64,000 nucleotides of DNA from JAVHYG01 sp040390025 (GTDB lineage Bacteria; Pseudomonadota; Gammaproteobacteria; Diplorickettsiales; Diplorickettsiaceae). The position numbers and the translations under genes were made by a program. Of this stretch, positions 18,101-25,057 are shown one piece after another. The stretch is from NCBI GenBank assembly GCA_040390025.1, contig JAZJZD010000002.1, positions 41,303 to 105,302 of the forward strand. The letters run 5' to 3'. Under the pieces are notes generated by a model, which did no database searches, had not been told where the DNA came from, and saw only the letters and a program-made list of their open reading frames with translations. Position 1 is the stretch's first letter; each line of letters opens with the position of its first letter.

Positions 18101-19078
18101 TTAAAGTTTGATAGGCCTCGACGGTCTGAAGTCAATCCTGTAAGGATTAATCTTTGACGATTTTTTGTATTTTTTTTGAAAAAATAGTGGAGAAATAGCT
18201 TTTGGTAGTGAAGTTAAATTAAATACCATTTTAAGTTGAGTTGCTATTGTTTCTAGAACTCGAATATTGTTCCAATACATCATGTGATTTTCATTTTTAA
18301 ATAGAGATTTATGTGTCCATACGCCAAAGTTAGCTAGTTTATTTGCATAAGCTTCACTATGGCTTCTAAAACGATCAAATTCTCCAAATAAGATATAAGT
18401 AGGCGGTAAGTTTGTTAAATCGTTTGACCAATAAGGGGATATGGTAGGATTTTGAGGATCATGTTTATTTTTGTGTAGATAAAGTTCTATAAACCAATGT
18501 GCTAACTTCTTTGGAAAGCTATCTTTAGCTTCAAACGATGCAAATTTTTTTAAACTAAGCGATAAATCTGTTACTGGAGAAATTAATATTTGTAAAGCTA
18601 GAGGAAGTTTATCTTTTACCGCTTGAATGGTTGTTAAAGCAGAAAAGTTGCCCCCTGAACTAAATCCACAAATAGCAATTTTGTCTTTATCTATCTGTAG
18701 TTGCTCGGCATATTTAATAATAAGTTGATAACTTGTATATACATCCTGAAAGCCAATGGGGCAGGTGTATTCTGGGGCTAGTCGATGCTCAATTCTAATG
18801 AGCTGACAACCTGATTCTTCTGCTAAATGGCTACTCGTGAGATAATCATGATAACTTGCAGAAGCATTATAACCAGTGCCTCGAATATGTAACACTGTTG
18901 GATATGGCGGATTCTTTAAATTATTAGGCCTATAAATAAAAGAAAAAAGTTTAGCACCATCTTGTAAAGTAAAAATAATAGGTAGTATTTTTATATTTCT
19001 AGCTGGAAGTCTTTTTTCAACTTCTTGTAACTTTAAAATATAATTACGGTGTTCTTCTATGTTGTATTCTATCGGCAT
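18101..19078 (-). CDS. Alpha/beta hydrolase, acetyl-esterase/HSL-like
   Basis: A 325-residue alpha/beta hydrolase resembling the hormone-sensitive-lipase esterases. The nucleophile elbow is GFSSG with Ser140. A later Asp in LFGEFDRFRS and His in NENHMMYW complete the likely triad. The usual HGGG oxyanion motif is replaced by HIRGTGYN at residues 64-71, so the subgroup is unclear. The characteristic EHRLAPEYTCPIGFQDVYTSY stretch follows it. The C-terminal 40 residues are basic. There is no signal peptide. It lies 21 bases downstream of a methyltransferase gene on the same strand, and the two probably form one unit. The substrate is unknown. Confidence 0.82.
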   Translation of the reverse strand: MPIEYNIEEHRNYILKLQEVEKRLPARNIKILPIIFTLQDGAKLFSFIYRPNNLKNPPYPTVLHIRGTGYNASASYHDYLTSSHLAEESGCQLIRIEHRLAPEYTCPIGFQDVYTSYQLIIKYAEQLQIDKDKIAICGFSSGGNFSALTTIQAVKDKLPLALQILISPVTDLSLSLKKFASFEAKDSFPKKLAHWFIELYLHKNKHDPQNPTISPYWSNDLTNLPPTYILFGEFDRFRSHSEAYANKLANFGVWTHKSLFKNENHMMYWNNIRVLETIATQLKMVFNLTSLPKAISPLFFQKKYKKSSKINPYRIDFRPSRPIKL

Positions 19079-19099
19079 TAAAATTTTTTATTTATTTTT

Positions 19100-19885
19100 T
19101 TAAAAATTTGCAGTGATTATGTAATAGTCAAGTAATTCCCTTTCATAAGCAGTTCGCCAATTCGTATCCCAAATACCTGGCTCATTCTGTCTTACCCAAA
19201 TATCGTATCCAGACCAAACATATTGGCCGATATTTTCTATTTGTATATTTTTAAATAAATTATTTTTTAACAAGTTTAAAACTTCCGGTAATGCAGCTAA
19301 GTCTTCATTACTATCATCTGGTAAAATGGCCGGTCTTGGTAATAAAGTTAACAACTCTTTAAAACAGTTCTTATTTTTTGCAAAAAATGTGCTAATAACA
19401 AGTTTGCTTCCCTGTATTAAGACTCTAGCAAACTCAGGAATAGCATATTGCGCATTAAAATGTTGAAAAGCCTCTACCGTATAAATTTTATTGATGCTTG
19501 CATTAGGTAGAGGAATAGCCTCAGCTTTTCCTTGTAAATACTGAACTTTTTTTTCTTCAATCAATGATGAATGGGCTTTACTAGAACGTTTTACGTGTGC
19601 TGTTAAATAATCTAAACCAATTATAGATTGAGTAGAGTGGAGGCTAGCTAAAAGAGCGCATCCAGCACCATAGCCAGAGCCTACTTCTAAAATTTTATCT
19701 TCCTTTTCAGGCATTAAGTGTTTAAAAACCTGATGGTAGAGATTTGCATTTGCTTCAACTGCATCTTTTTCAGTTAGATTATGAGGAATTTTTTTCCAAT
19801 ATCCGAAATTAATAAAGTTACCTTTAAAAAGGGTATCTAGTTCAACTCCAGAATATAGTTCAGTAAGATTTTTTGGATTAGACAT
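19100..19885 (-). CDS. SAM-dependent class I methyltransferase
   Basis: A 261-residue cytoplasmic protein with the class I fold: motif I ILEVGSGYGAGCALLA at residues 64-79, a following acidic residue in IIGLDYL, and VEAFQHFNAQYAIPEFARVL as the post-II region. The start MSNPKNLTELYSGVELDTLFKGNFINFGYW resembles small-molecule or natural-product O-methyltransferases rather than RNA methyltransferases. The pairing with an esterase gene 21 bases downstream suggests modification of a small substrate, but none can be named. Confidence 0.8.
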   Translation of the reverse strand: MSNPKNLTELYSGVELDTLFKGNFINFGYWKKIPHNLTEKDAVEANANLYHQVFKHLMPEKEDKILEVGSGYGAGCALLASLHSTQSIIGLDYLTAHVKRSSKAHSSLIEEKKVQYLQGKAEAIPLPNASINKIYTVEAFQHFNAQYAIPEFARVLIQGSKLVISTFFAKNKNCFKELLTLLPRPAILPDDSNEDLAALPEVLNLLKNNLFKNIQIENIGQYVWSGYDIWVRQNEPGIWDTNWRTAYERELLDYYIITANF

Positions 19886-19981
19886 TTTTGAGTGCTATAA
19901 TTTTTTTATTAAGATAATATTAAGATAATAATAAAAATTTTTAAAAAAATCCACTAAAATAATTACAAAGATATAGTCAGT

Positions 19982-20380
19982 ATGGAAAAATGTCTAACTA
20001 AGATGGTAACGTTAGCAAAACAAGCCGCTAGTAACGCTTATGTTCCTTTATGTAAGTTTTCTGTGGGTGCTTGTATAAGAACGATAGAAGGACAATTATT
20101 TAATGGCTGTAATTGGGAAAATGTGGCCACGCCACTTAGTCAATGTGCTGAAACTTCCGCACTTGGCACTATGTTAACAGCAGGCTATAGACAAATATCA
20201 GATATTGTGTTGGTTACACCGCAATTTGTTTGTACTCCTTGCGGCGCTTGTAGACAACGATTAATCCAATTTTCATCTCCAGAAACAAACTTTTATTCTT
20301 ATAATAAGGATGGTGTATTACTTAAATCTATAAAGCTAAACCAACTTTTGCCTGAAGCTTTTACATGGGAGATTCCTTAA
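19982..20380 (+). CDS. cdd: Cytidine deaminase
   Basis: A 132-residue pyrimidine-salvage enzyme that converts cytidine to uridine. The zinc site is of the small homotetrameric type, with Cys55-Ala-Glu57 (the proton-shuttling Glu) and PCGACRQ with Cys87 and Cys90. The substrate loop FSVGA and the NGCNWENVAT motif are also conserved. It is divergent from the methyltransferase gene, with the promoters in the 96-base gap, and lies 60 bases ahead of the hybrid kinase. It lies inside the putative island, so it may be accessory rather than core. Confidence 0.9.
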   Translation: MEKCLTKMVTLAKQAASNAYVPLCKFSVGACIRTIEGQLFNGCNWENVATPLSQCAETSALGTMLTAGYRQISDIVLVTPQFVCTPCGACRQRLIQFSSPETNFYSYNKDGVLLKSIKLNQLLPEAFTWEIP

Positions 20381-20439
20381 CCTGATTTTCAAATTATCTA
20401 GAATGACTAATATTATTTATCTTCTAACTTGAGAAAATT

Positions 20440-22533
20440 ATGTCAAAATCTAAACAAAAAAAAATAGCTATTGATAACGATAAATTACTTAATGTGATTG
20501 GCAATCAGAAGTTACAGATAAAAAAATTAAAAGATAATTATGAGGCTAAAATTCATACACTGAATTTTATTTTGCAAAATTTACCTGCTAGTGTTTATTG
20601 GAAAAATCGAGAAGGGGTTTATTTAGAAAATAATGAATATGCTAAAAAAAATCTTCACATGCTTGGATTTACTTCTATTGTCAATGGAAAGACAGATTAT
20701 GATATTTTTTCGAAGGAAGTCGCTGATAGTTTTAGAAGTGTAGATTTAACTGTTTTATCGGGTGAATGCGTAGTAACTGAGGAAGCTACTATTTTAACCA
20801 ATGGGGTAAAGTTTATACAATTATCTTCAAAAATACCCCTTCAAGATAAGCATAAAAAAATAATAGGAATTTTAGGTATTTCTATAGATATTACACAAAG
20901 AAAAATGGCTGAAGAAGCTTTAAAATTAGCAAAAGAAAAAGCAGAAGTGGCAAATGACGCAAAGACAGAATTTCTAGAAAACATGCGTCATGATATACGT
21001 ACCCCCTTATCAGGAATTGTAGGATGCGCGCAATTGATCCAGATGCAAGTAGGTAATGCTAAGAAAGTATCTGAATACGCCGAGGATCTCATCCAATCCA
21101 GTGATGCTTTATTAGATTTTCTTAATAAAATTTTAGAAAGCATTCAAATCGATACAGGTAAAATACCATTTTTAAAGAAAAAATTTGATCTCTACCAACT
21201 TTTAAAACAAGTTATTCACTTAAATCAACCTAAAGCTATAACCAAAAGCTTAGACTTAAGCTGGCATTATGACAAAACAATCCCAGTCTATTTAATGGGC
21301 GACCCAGTACGTGTTCAGCGGATTATCTTAGAACTGGTTACCAATGCACTTAAATTTACTGACAAAGGCGAAATTAAAATCACAGCGCGATTAGTTCAAA
21401 ATAAGACGCGAACAGGGCAAATGATTATTAAGTTGAGTGTGAGTGATACGGGAATAGGAATTCCTCTGGACGAACAAAATGAAGTTTATACGCGTTTTAA
21501 ACGTTTAACTCCTTCTTATCGAGGCATTTATCCGGGAGCAGGCTTAGGCCTTTCTGTAGTCAAGCAATTTATTGATGATTTAAACGGAGAGATATATCTT
21601 GACAGTAAACCTAATCAAGGTTCGATTTTTACTTGTTTAATTCCTTTTCATAAATCGTTATTAACAGTTGAGAATGAGCTAGAAAAAGCACATTCATATG
21701 AAATGGATGTTTGCGCAGTAGATAAAAAAGCGGAGAACATAGCTATCTTACAAGGAGAGAGGATTGCTATTGAAAGTCGGGTATTAGTGGTTGAAGACAA
21801 TTTAATAGCCGAAAAAATAGCACAGGTTGTAATGTCGAAGCTTAATTGTGAAATTGATATTGCTGGAGATGGGAAAACAGCTTTAGCGTATATCAAAAAA
21901 AAACCTTATGACCTTATTCTAATGGATATTGATTTGCCGGACAATGATAGTTGTGAAGTAATACGGCGTATTCGTTTAAACCAATGCAAACGTAATCCAT
22001 TGATTCCAATCATCGGATTAACGGCATATATTAGTACGGATAAGAAGCGGAATTGTCTTATAGCAGGAATGAATACTATTTATAAAAAACCTCTCACATC
22101 GGACAAAGCTGTACAGATACTGAATGCGTTTATTCCGAGCCAGCAGCAGATATCTCCAACGTCTGTACTTAAGCGCATAGACTGTTTATATGGTATTCCT
22201 ATTTTAGATAGGGATCGGGGCTTAGAATTAATGGGTAGCAAAGAATTGCTTAAAGAAGGATTGGTGTTACTTGTTAGTGGGCTTGCTAAAGAAATGGAAG
22301 CGCTAAAGCAGCATTATCGAGACAAGGATTGGATGGCTATAGGAGCGTTTGCCCATAAATGGAAGGGTGGGGCAAGTTATTGTGGCGCACGTCGTTTCGA
22401 ACAAGTCTGCCAAGAATTAGTGATTGCTTTACAAAGCAAATTGTTTGAAGAAGCGGAAGAATTTTATCAACAGTTATTTAAAGTGACAGAAGCGACAAAA
22501 GCAGCAGCTATGCAAGTTGTTAATTCAGAATAA
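20440..22533 (+). CDS. Hybrid sensor histidine kinase (PAS-HisKA-HATPase-REC-HPt)
   Basis: A 697-residue kinase with a complete internal phosphorelay. The order is a short coiled coil (20-45), a PAS sensor domain (about 40-155), HisKA with H184 in ENMRHDIRTPL, HATPase_c with N302 in TNALKFTDKG and DTGIGIP, a receiver with phospho-acceptor D496 in LILMDIDLPD, and HPt with H639 in AHKWKGGASYCGARR. No transmembrane helix is visible, so it is a cytoplasmic sensor. It is a close paralogue of the kinase at 25058-27133. No cognate response regulator is adjacent; a downstream gene starts 14 bases later. The signal is unknown. Confidence 0.9.
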   Translation: MSKSKQKKIAIDNDKLLNVIGNQKLQIKKLKDNYEAKIHTLNFILQNLPASVYWKNREGVYLENNEYAKKNLHMLGFTSIVNGKTDYDIFSKEVADSFRSVDLTVLSGECVVTEEATILTNGVKFIQLSSKIPLQDKHKKIIGILGISIDITQRKMAEEALKLAKEKAEVANDAKTEFLENMRHDIRTPLSGIVGCAQLIQMQVGNAKKVSEYAEDLIQSSDALLDFLNKILESIQIDTGKIPFLKKKFDLYQLLKQVIHLNQPKAITKSLDLSWHYDKTIPVYLMGDPVRVQRIILELVTNALKFTDKGEIKITARLVQNKTRTGQMIIKLSVSDTGIGIPLDEQNEVYTRFKRLTPSYRGIYPGAGLGLSVVKQFIDDLNGEIYLDSKPNQGSIFTCLIPFHKSLLTVENELEKAHSYEMDVCAVDKKAENIAILQGERIAIESRVLVVEDNLIAEKIAQVVMSKLNCEIDIAGDGKTALAYIKKKPYDLILMDIDLPDNDSCEVIRRIRLNQCKRNPLIPIIGLTAYISTDKKRNCLIAGMNTIYKKPLTSDKAVQILNAFIPSQQQISPTSVLKRIDCLYGIPILDRDRGLELMGSKELLKEGLVLLVSGLAKEMEALKQHYRDKDWMAIGAFAHKWKGGASYCGARRFEQVCQELVIALQSKLFEEAEEFYQQLFKVTEATKAAAMQVVNSE

Positions 22534-22547
22534 AGGAGAATATTTAA

Positions 22548-23081
22548 ATGCTTTATTCTTTCGAAAATAGAGTACCTACGCTAATCGGCAATAACTATTT
22601 TATAGCTGAGAGTGCTGATGTTGTTGGGTCTGTAATTATCCATAATAACGTAAGTATTCTCTTCAATGCCGTTGTCCGTGCGGATAATGATAGTATTGAA
22701 ATTGGCGAGAATACAAATATTCAAGATGGCGCTGTTTTGCATACCGATCCAGGATATTCTGTGAAAATAGGGAGAAATGTTACTATTGGACATAATGCTA
22801 TGTTTCATGGCTGTAGCATTGGTGACAATTCAGTTATTGGTATTGGGGCTGTTGTGTTGAGTAATGCTGTGATTGGGCAAAATTGTATGATTGGGGCAAA
22901 CGCTTTGGTACTTGAAAACCAGAAAATTCCTGATAATTCTCTTGTTATTGGTGTAGGAAAAGTAAAGACAACATTATCTGACGCTCAAGTAGAAGAGCTG
23001 GGAAAATACTCACAACATTATCTTGAAAAGATTCATCAGTTTAATAAAGGGCTTAAAATTTTTAATTCAAAAAATAAATAA
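22548..23081 (+). CDS. Gamma carbonic anhydrase family protein
   Basis: A 177-residue left-handed beta-helix protein with hexapeptide repeats such as IGENTN, IGRNVT, IGDNSV and IGQNCM. The three metal-ligand histidines of gamma carbonic anhydrases are present as H65, H82 and H87 (AVLHTDPG, IGHNAMFHGC). The closest type is the YrdA/PaaY group. Many of these bind zinc and some have weak carbonic anhydrase or thioesterase activity, so the exact reaction is not certain. AAAGGAGAA lies nine bases upstream. It follows the hybrid kinase by 14 bases, so it is probably co-transcribed with it. Confidence 0.88.
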   Translation: MLYSFENRVPTLIGNNYFIAESADVVGSVIIHNNVSILFNAVVRADNDSIEIGENTNIQDGAVLHTDPGYSVKIGRNVTIGHNAMFHGCSIGDNSVIGIGAVVLSNAVIGQNCMIGANALVLENQKIPDNSLVIGVGKVKTTLSDAQVEELGKYSQHYLEKIHQFNKGLKIFNSKNK

Positions 23082-23124
23082 AGAAAACAATAGCTAAAGT
23101 GATTTTTTTTAGGGAGAATAAAAA

Positions 23125-23445
23125 ATGAATGAGCATAGGATAGAAGCACTTAAACGAGAGATAGATGAACTGCGTAGAAGATTAGATATTGCCGATGCAG
23201 AAGTTAAAAATATTGACAGGAGATTTGCTAACGCACAACGCACGGTTAGTAGGTTGGAGCATAATCCAGCAAATAGAGAAAAAGCTGAAGAAATTAAAAG
23301 AGAACTACAAAATTACTACCAGCAAGATTATGATAGCGCTAGTAGGAATTATTACAGCATCTTCAGTGAAATTCATAGAAAAAACATTGAATTAATGCAA
23401 GAAAAAAGGATAAATATGAATTTAGAGAAAAGCTTTCGTAGATAA
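23125..23445 (+). CDS. Small coiled-coil protein, paralogue of the 62605 gene
   Basis: A 106-residue, very charged protein predicted to be almost wholly helical, with heptads over residues 5-45 and 50-105. I do not recognise a named family. Its C-terminal half (QQDYDSASRNYYSIF and the ending INMNLEKSFRR) matches the protein at 62605-62922 (QQDYNRASENYYRIF; INMDLQRTFRR). The leader TTTTTTTTAGGGAGAATAAA before the ATG is also shared with that copy. It has no signal peptide. It follows the carbonic anhydrase gene by 43 bases and ends about 60 bases before a Rho-independent terminator. Confidence 0.6.
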   Translation: MNEHRIEALKREIDELRRRLDIADAEVKNIDRRFANAQRTVSRLEHNPANREKAEEIKRELQNYYQQDYDSASRNYYSIFSEIHRKNIELMQEKRINMNLEKSFRR

Positions 23446-23505
23446 AAATTTTTAAATCCCCACTATTTTTTCATGATCTAATATACCTCTAAGATAGAGA
23501 ATACT

Positions 23506-23530
23506 AAGCATGTGTAATTACATGCTTTTT
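23506..23530 (+). terminator. Rho-independent terminator
   Basis: The arms AAGCATGT and ACATGCTT form an eight-base stem around GTAATT, followed by a T-run. It lies about 60 bases after the coiled-coil gene and would close the kinase/carbonic anhydrase/coiled-coil unit. Confidence 0.7.
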
Positions 23531-23652
23531 AATTCGATGATTTCATTCTATATCCTACAAAAACTAGATGCATTATCTAGTGGTATATATCAATGATGTA
23601 CTATTATATTTATTTTATATAATAAATATAAAACAAGTCTGTAGGAGATATT

Positions 23653-24342
23653 ATGTGCTCAGAATTAGAAAAAGCAGTTAGAAATAATGATTTAGAACAA
23701 GTTAAAGAATTGGCAAGGCAGAAAAATGCTATTAATTTAAAAAATGAAACGCTTGAATTTACACTCTTACATTCTGCTGTTTTTGAGAAAAATCCAGAAA
23801 TGGTAAAGTTGCTGCTTGAATTAGGGAGTGATATCAATGCAACGGATTTTTCAGGTAAAACAGCATTACATTGGGCCGTCGATATTTTTCATACATCATG
23901 CTGGGTAGATTGTGAAATAATCAATCTACTTCTAGAAAGGGATGTTCAGGTTAACATAAAAGATAAATATGGGTATACGGCATTGGACTTAGCAATTGAA
24001 AATTCACGGAATTTTTTTAATGATTCTTATGATAAGCTGGCAGCCAGATTAATACTAAAGGCTACTCTATTAGACAATCCAGTTGCATCTAAACCTCAGT
24101 TGGTTCAGAAAGATAAAGTTTTGTCACCTATTTGGGATGAACAAGTAGAAAAAATTAAACAATTTCAAAAAGAAACGGGCTTAGGTGAAGTTTCATTGCA
24201 ACGTATTAAAGCTAATAAAAATAGCTTAGTTGCTAAAGCTTTTAAGCCCGCTTTTAACGGTTTTTTTAAATCGCCGTCTAATGATGATAATAGAGTAAAA
24301 ACTTCGATAAATTTAGCTTTTAACCCTAATCTTTCTTTTTAA
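23653..24342 (+). CDS. Ankyrin-repeat protein
   Basis: A 229-residue protein with three to four ankyrin repeats over residues 5-135. Clear units are FTLLHSAVFEKNPEMVKLLLELGSDIN and KTALHWAV..., then GYTALDLAIENS. A basic, unstructured tail of about 90 residues follows. No signal peptide or membrane segment is seen. Ankyrin proteins with such tails are common secreted effectors in Legionellales, but secretion cannot be shown here. GTAGGAGAT about six bases before the ATG supports the start. It is the last intact cargo gene before the integrase remnant. Confidence 0.75.
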   Translation: MCSELEKAVRNNDLEQVKELARQKNAINLKNETLEFTLLHSAVFEKNPEMVKLLLELGSDINATDFSGKTALHWAVDIFHTSCWVDCEIINLLLERDVQVNIKDKYGYTALDLAIENSRNFFNDSYDKLAARLILKATLLDNPVASKPQLVQKDKVLSPIWDEQVEKIKQFQKETGLGEVSLQRIKANKNSLVAKAFKPAFNGFFKSPSNDDNRVKTSINLAFNPNLSF

Positions 24343-24386
24343 TTGAAGTTAGCTTTAAACAGGGATTCTTTATAAAAGCAGGGTGT

Positions 24387-24498
24387 AAAGTTCGTTTGCG
24401 TCATTTCAACCAGATAACACACAGGTACATACACAGTACCATAAAGACCGAATAGGCTGCTGCGCTATACCGCCGCGTAGTTGAAGATGCGAACTTTT
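24387..24498. repeat. About 112-bp segment with inverted ends
   Basis: The segment starts with AAAGTTCG...TTTCAAC (24387-24410) and ends with GTTGAAGATGCGAACTTT (24480-24497), which pair after a short insertion in the left arm. A small internal hairpin GGTAC/GTACC is also present. Length and the GTCATTT core resemble the element at 3609-3724. It abuts the integrase remnant and may have interrupted it. Confidence 0.35.
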
Positions 24499-24506
24499 TA
24501 AGTTAA

Positions 24507-24739
24507 GAGCGAGCGGGAGTTAGGATTTTCGCTGGCATGACTTACGCCATACCTAGGCTTCGTGGCATATACAGAATGGGACTTCTGTGTATGAATTACA
24601 AAGCTTAGGCGGCTGGTCGTTACTGGATTTAGTGGAACGTTACGCGCATCTAAATAGTGACAATCTCAGGGAAGCCGCTGAACGTGTAGCTGGTACAAAT
24701 TTGGTACATGCGATTAAAAAAACGGGGAGCGGAGGCTAG
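24507..24739 (+). pseudogene. Tyrosine integrase, broken C-terminal remnant
   Basis: Translation gives the hallmark of a phage-type tyrosine recombinase: DFRWHDLRHT, then a stop (TAG where TGG for Trp is expected), then ASWHIQNGTSVYELQ, LGGWSLLDLVERYAHL and NSDNLREAAERVAGT. The HxLRH box, the LGGW box and the catalytic Tyr in ERYAHL are all there. Just upstream AGV and DFRW are in different frames, consistent with a one-base deletion near 24521. Everything N-terminal of this is lost. Its position 47 bases before tRNA-Arg(ACG), reading toward it, is typical of an integrase beside its attachment site. It cannot be active. Confidence 0.8.
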
Positions 24740-24785
24740 CTGGATGAAGGATAAACTGTTAGAATGCGGGGCCTTACGAGGTTAC

Positions 24786-24862
24786 GCGCCCGTAGCTCAG
24801 CTGGATAGAGTACTAGACTACGAATCTAGTGGTCGGGAGTTCGAATCTCTCCGGGCGCGCCA
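24786..24862 (+). tRNA. tRNA-Arg(ACG)
   Basis: An intact 77-base tRNA with encoded CCA. The acceptor stem GCGCCCG pairs with CGGGCGC, the anticodon stem CTAGA/TCTAG closes the loop CTACGAA (anticodon ACG), and the T-arm is GGGAG-TTCGAAT-CTCTC. It is the likely attachment-site tRNA of the neighbouring islands. ACG reads the common CGU/CGC codons, so it is expected to be essential. Confidence 0.97.
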
Positions 24863-24961
24863 GTTAAATCAAGTACTTAGCTTAAAACACATTTTCAGAA
24901 ATTTTACCGGTGCTATGATAGTGCTAGGATTGAAAATCATTCCTCAACCTTCTAGATTGAC

Positions 24962-24989
24962 ACTTCTCGCATTGATAAATGCGAGAAGT
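24962..24989. terminator. Hairpin after tRNA-Arg, without T-run
   Basis: ACTTCTCGCATT and AATGCGAGAAGT form a perfect 12-base stem with a GATA loop, 100 bases after tRNA-Arg and ahead of the oppositely directed kinase gene. There is no T-run, so factor-independent termination is uncertain; it may be an insulating palindrome between convergent units. Confidence 0.4.
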
Positions 24990-25057
24990 CGCTGTGTCGA
25001 TACTTAACAAGTCTTCCTAGGTTTTCGTATAATAGCTTACTGATATTAGCTGTTTCC

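Larger units (their letters stand above)
16286..24862. mobile_element. Putative decayed genomic island at tRNA-Arg(ACG)
   Basis: Boundaries are the truncated tRNA-Arg half on the left and the intact tRNA-Arg(ACG) on the right, with a broken tyrosine integrase just inside the right end. The common core is the 13-mer CTACGAATCTAGT (24818-24830), matched at 11 of 13 positions at 16319-16331. Cargo genes have no fixed place in relatives: YopJ/ankyrin effector, esterase, methyltransferase, cytidine deaminase, hybrid kinase, gamma carbonic anhydrase, coiled-coil protein and ankyrin protein. The crossover appears to be in the anticodon loop. The unusual point is that the 5' rather than the 3' tRNA half was displaced. 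The island model is inference from this layout. Confidence 0.5.

Noticed and set aside
24708..25007. An open frame of 99 codons running through tRNA-Arg(ACG)
   Set aside because: Its middle (PVAQLDRVLDYESSGREFESLRAR) is only the translation of the tRNA sequence, a well-known false gene pattern.
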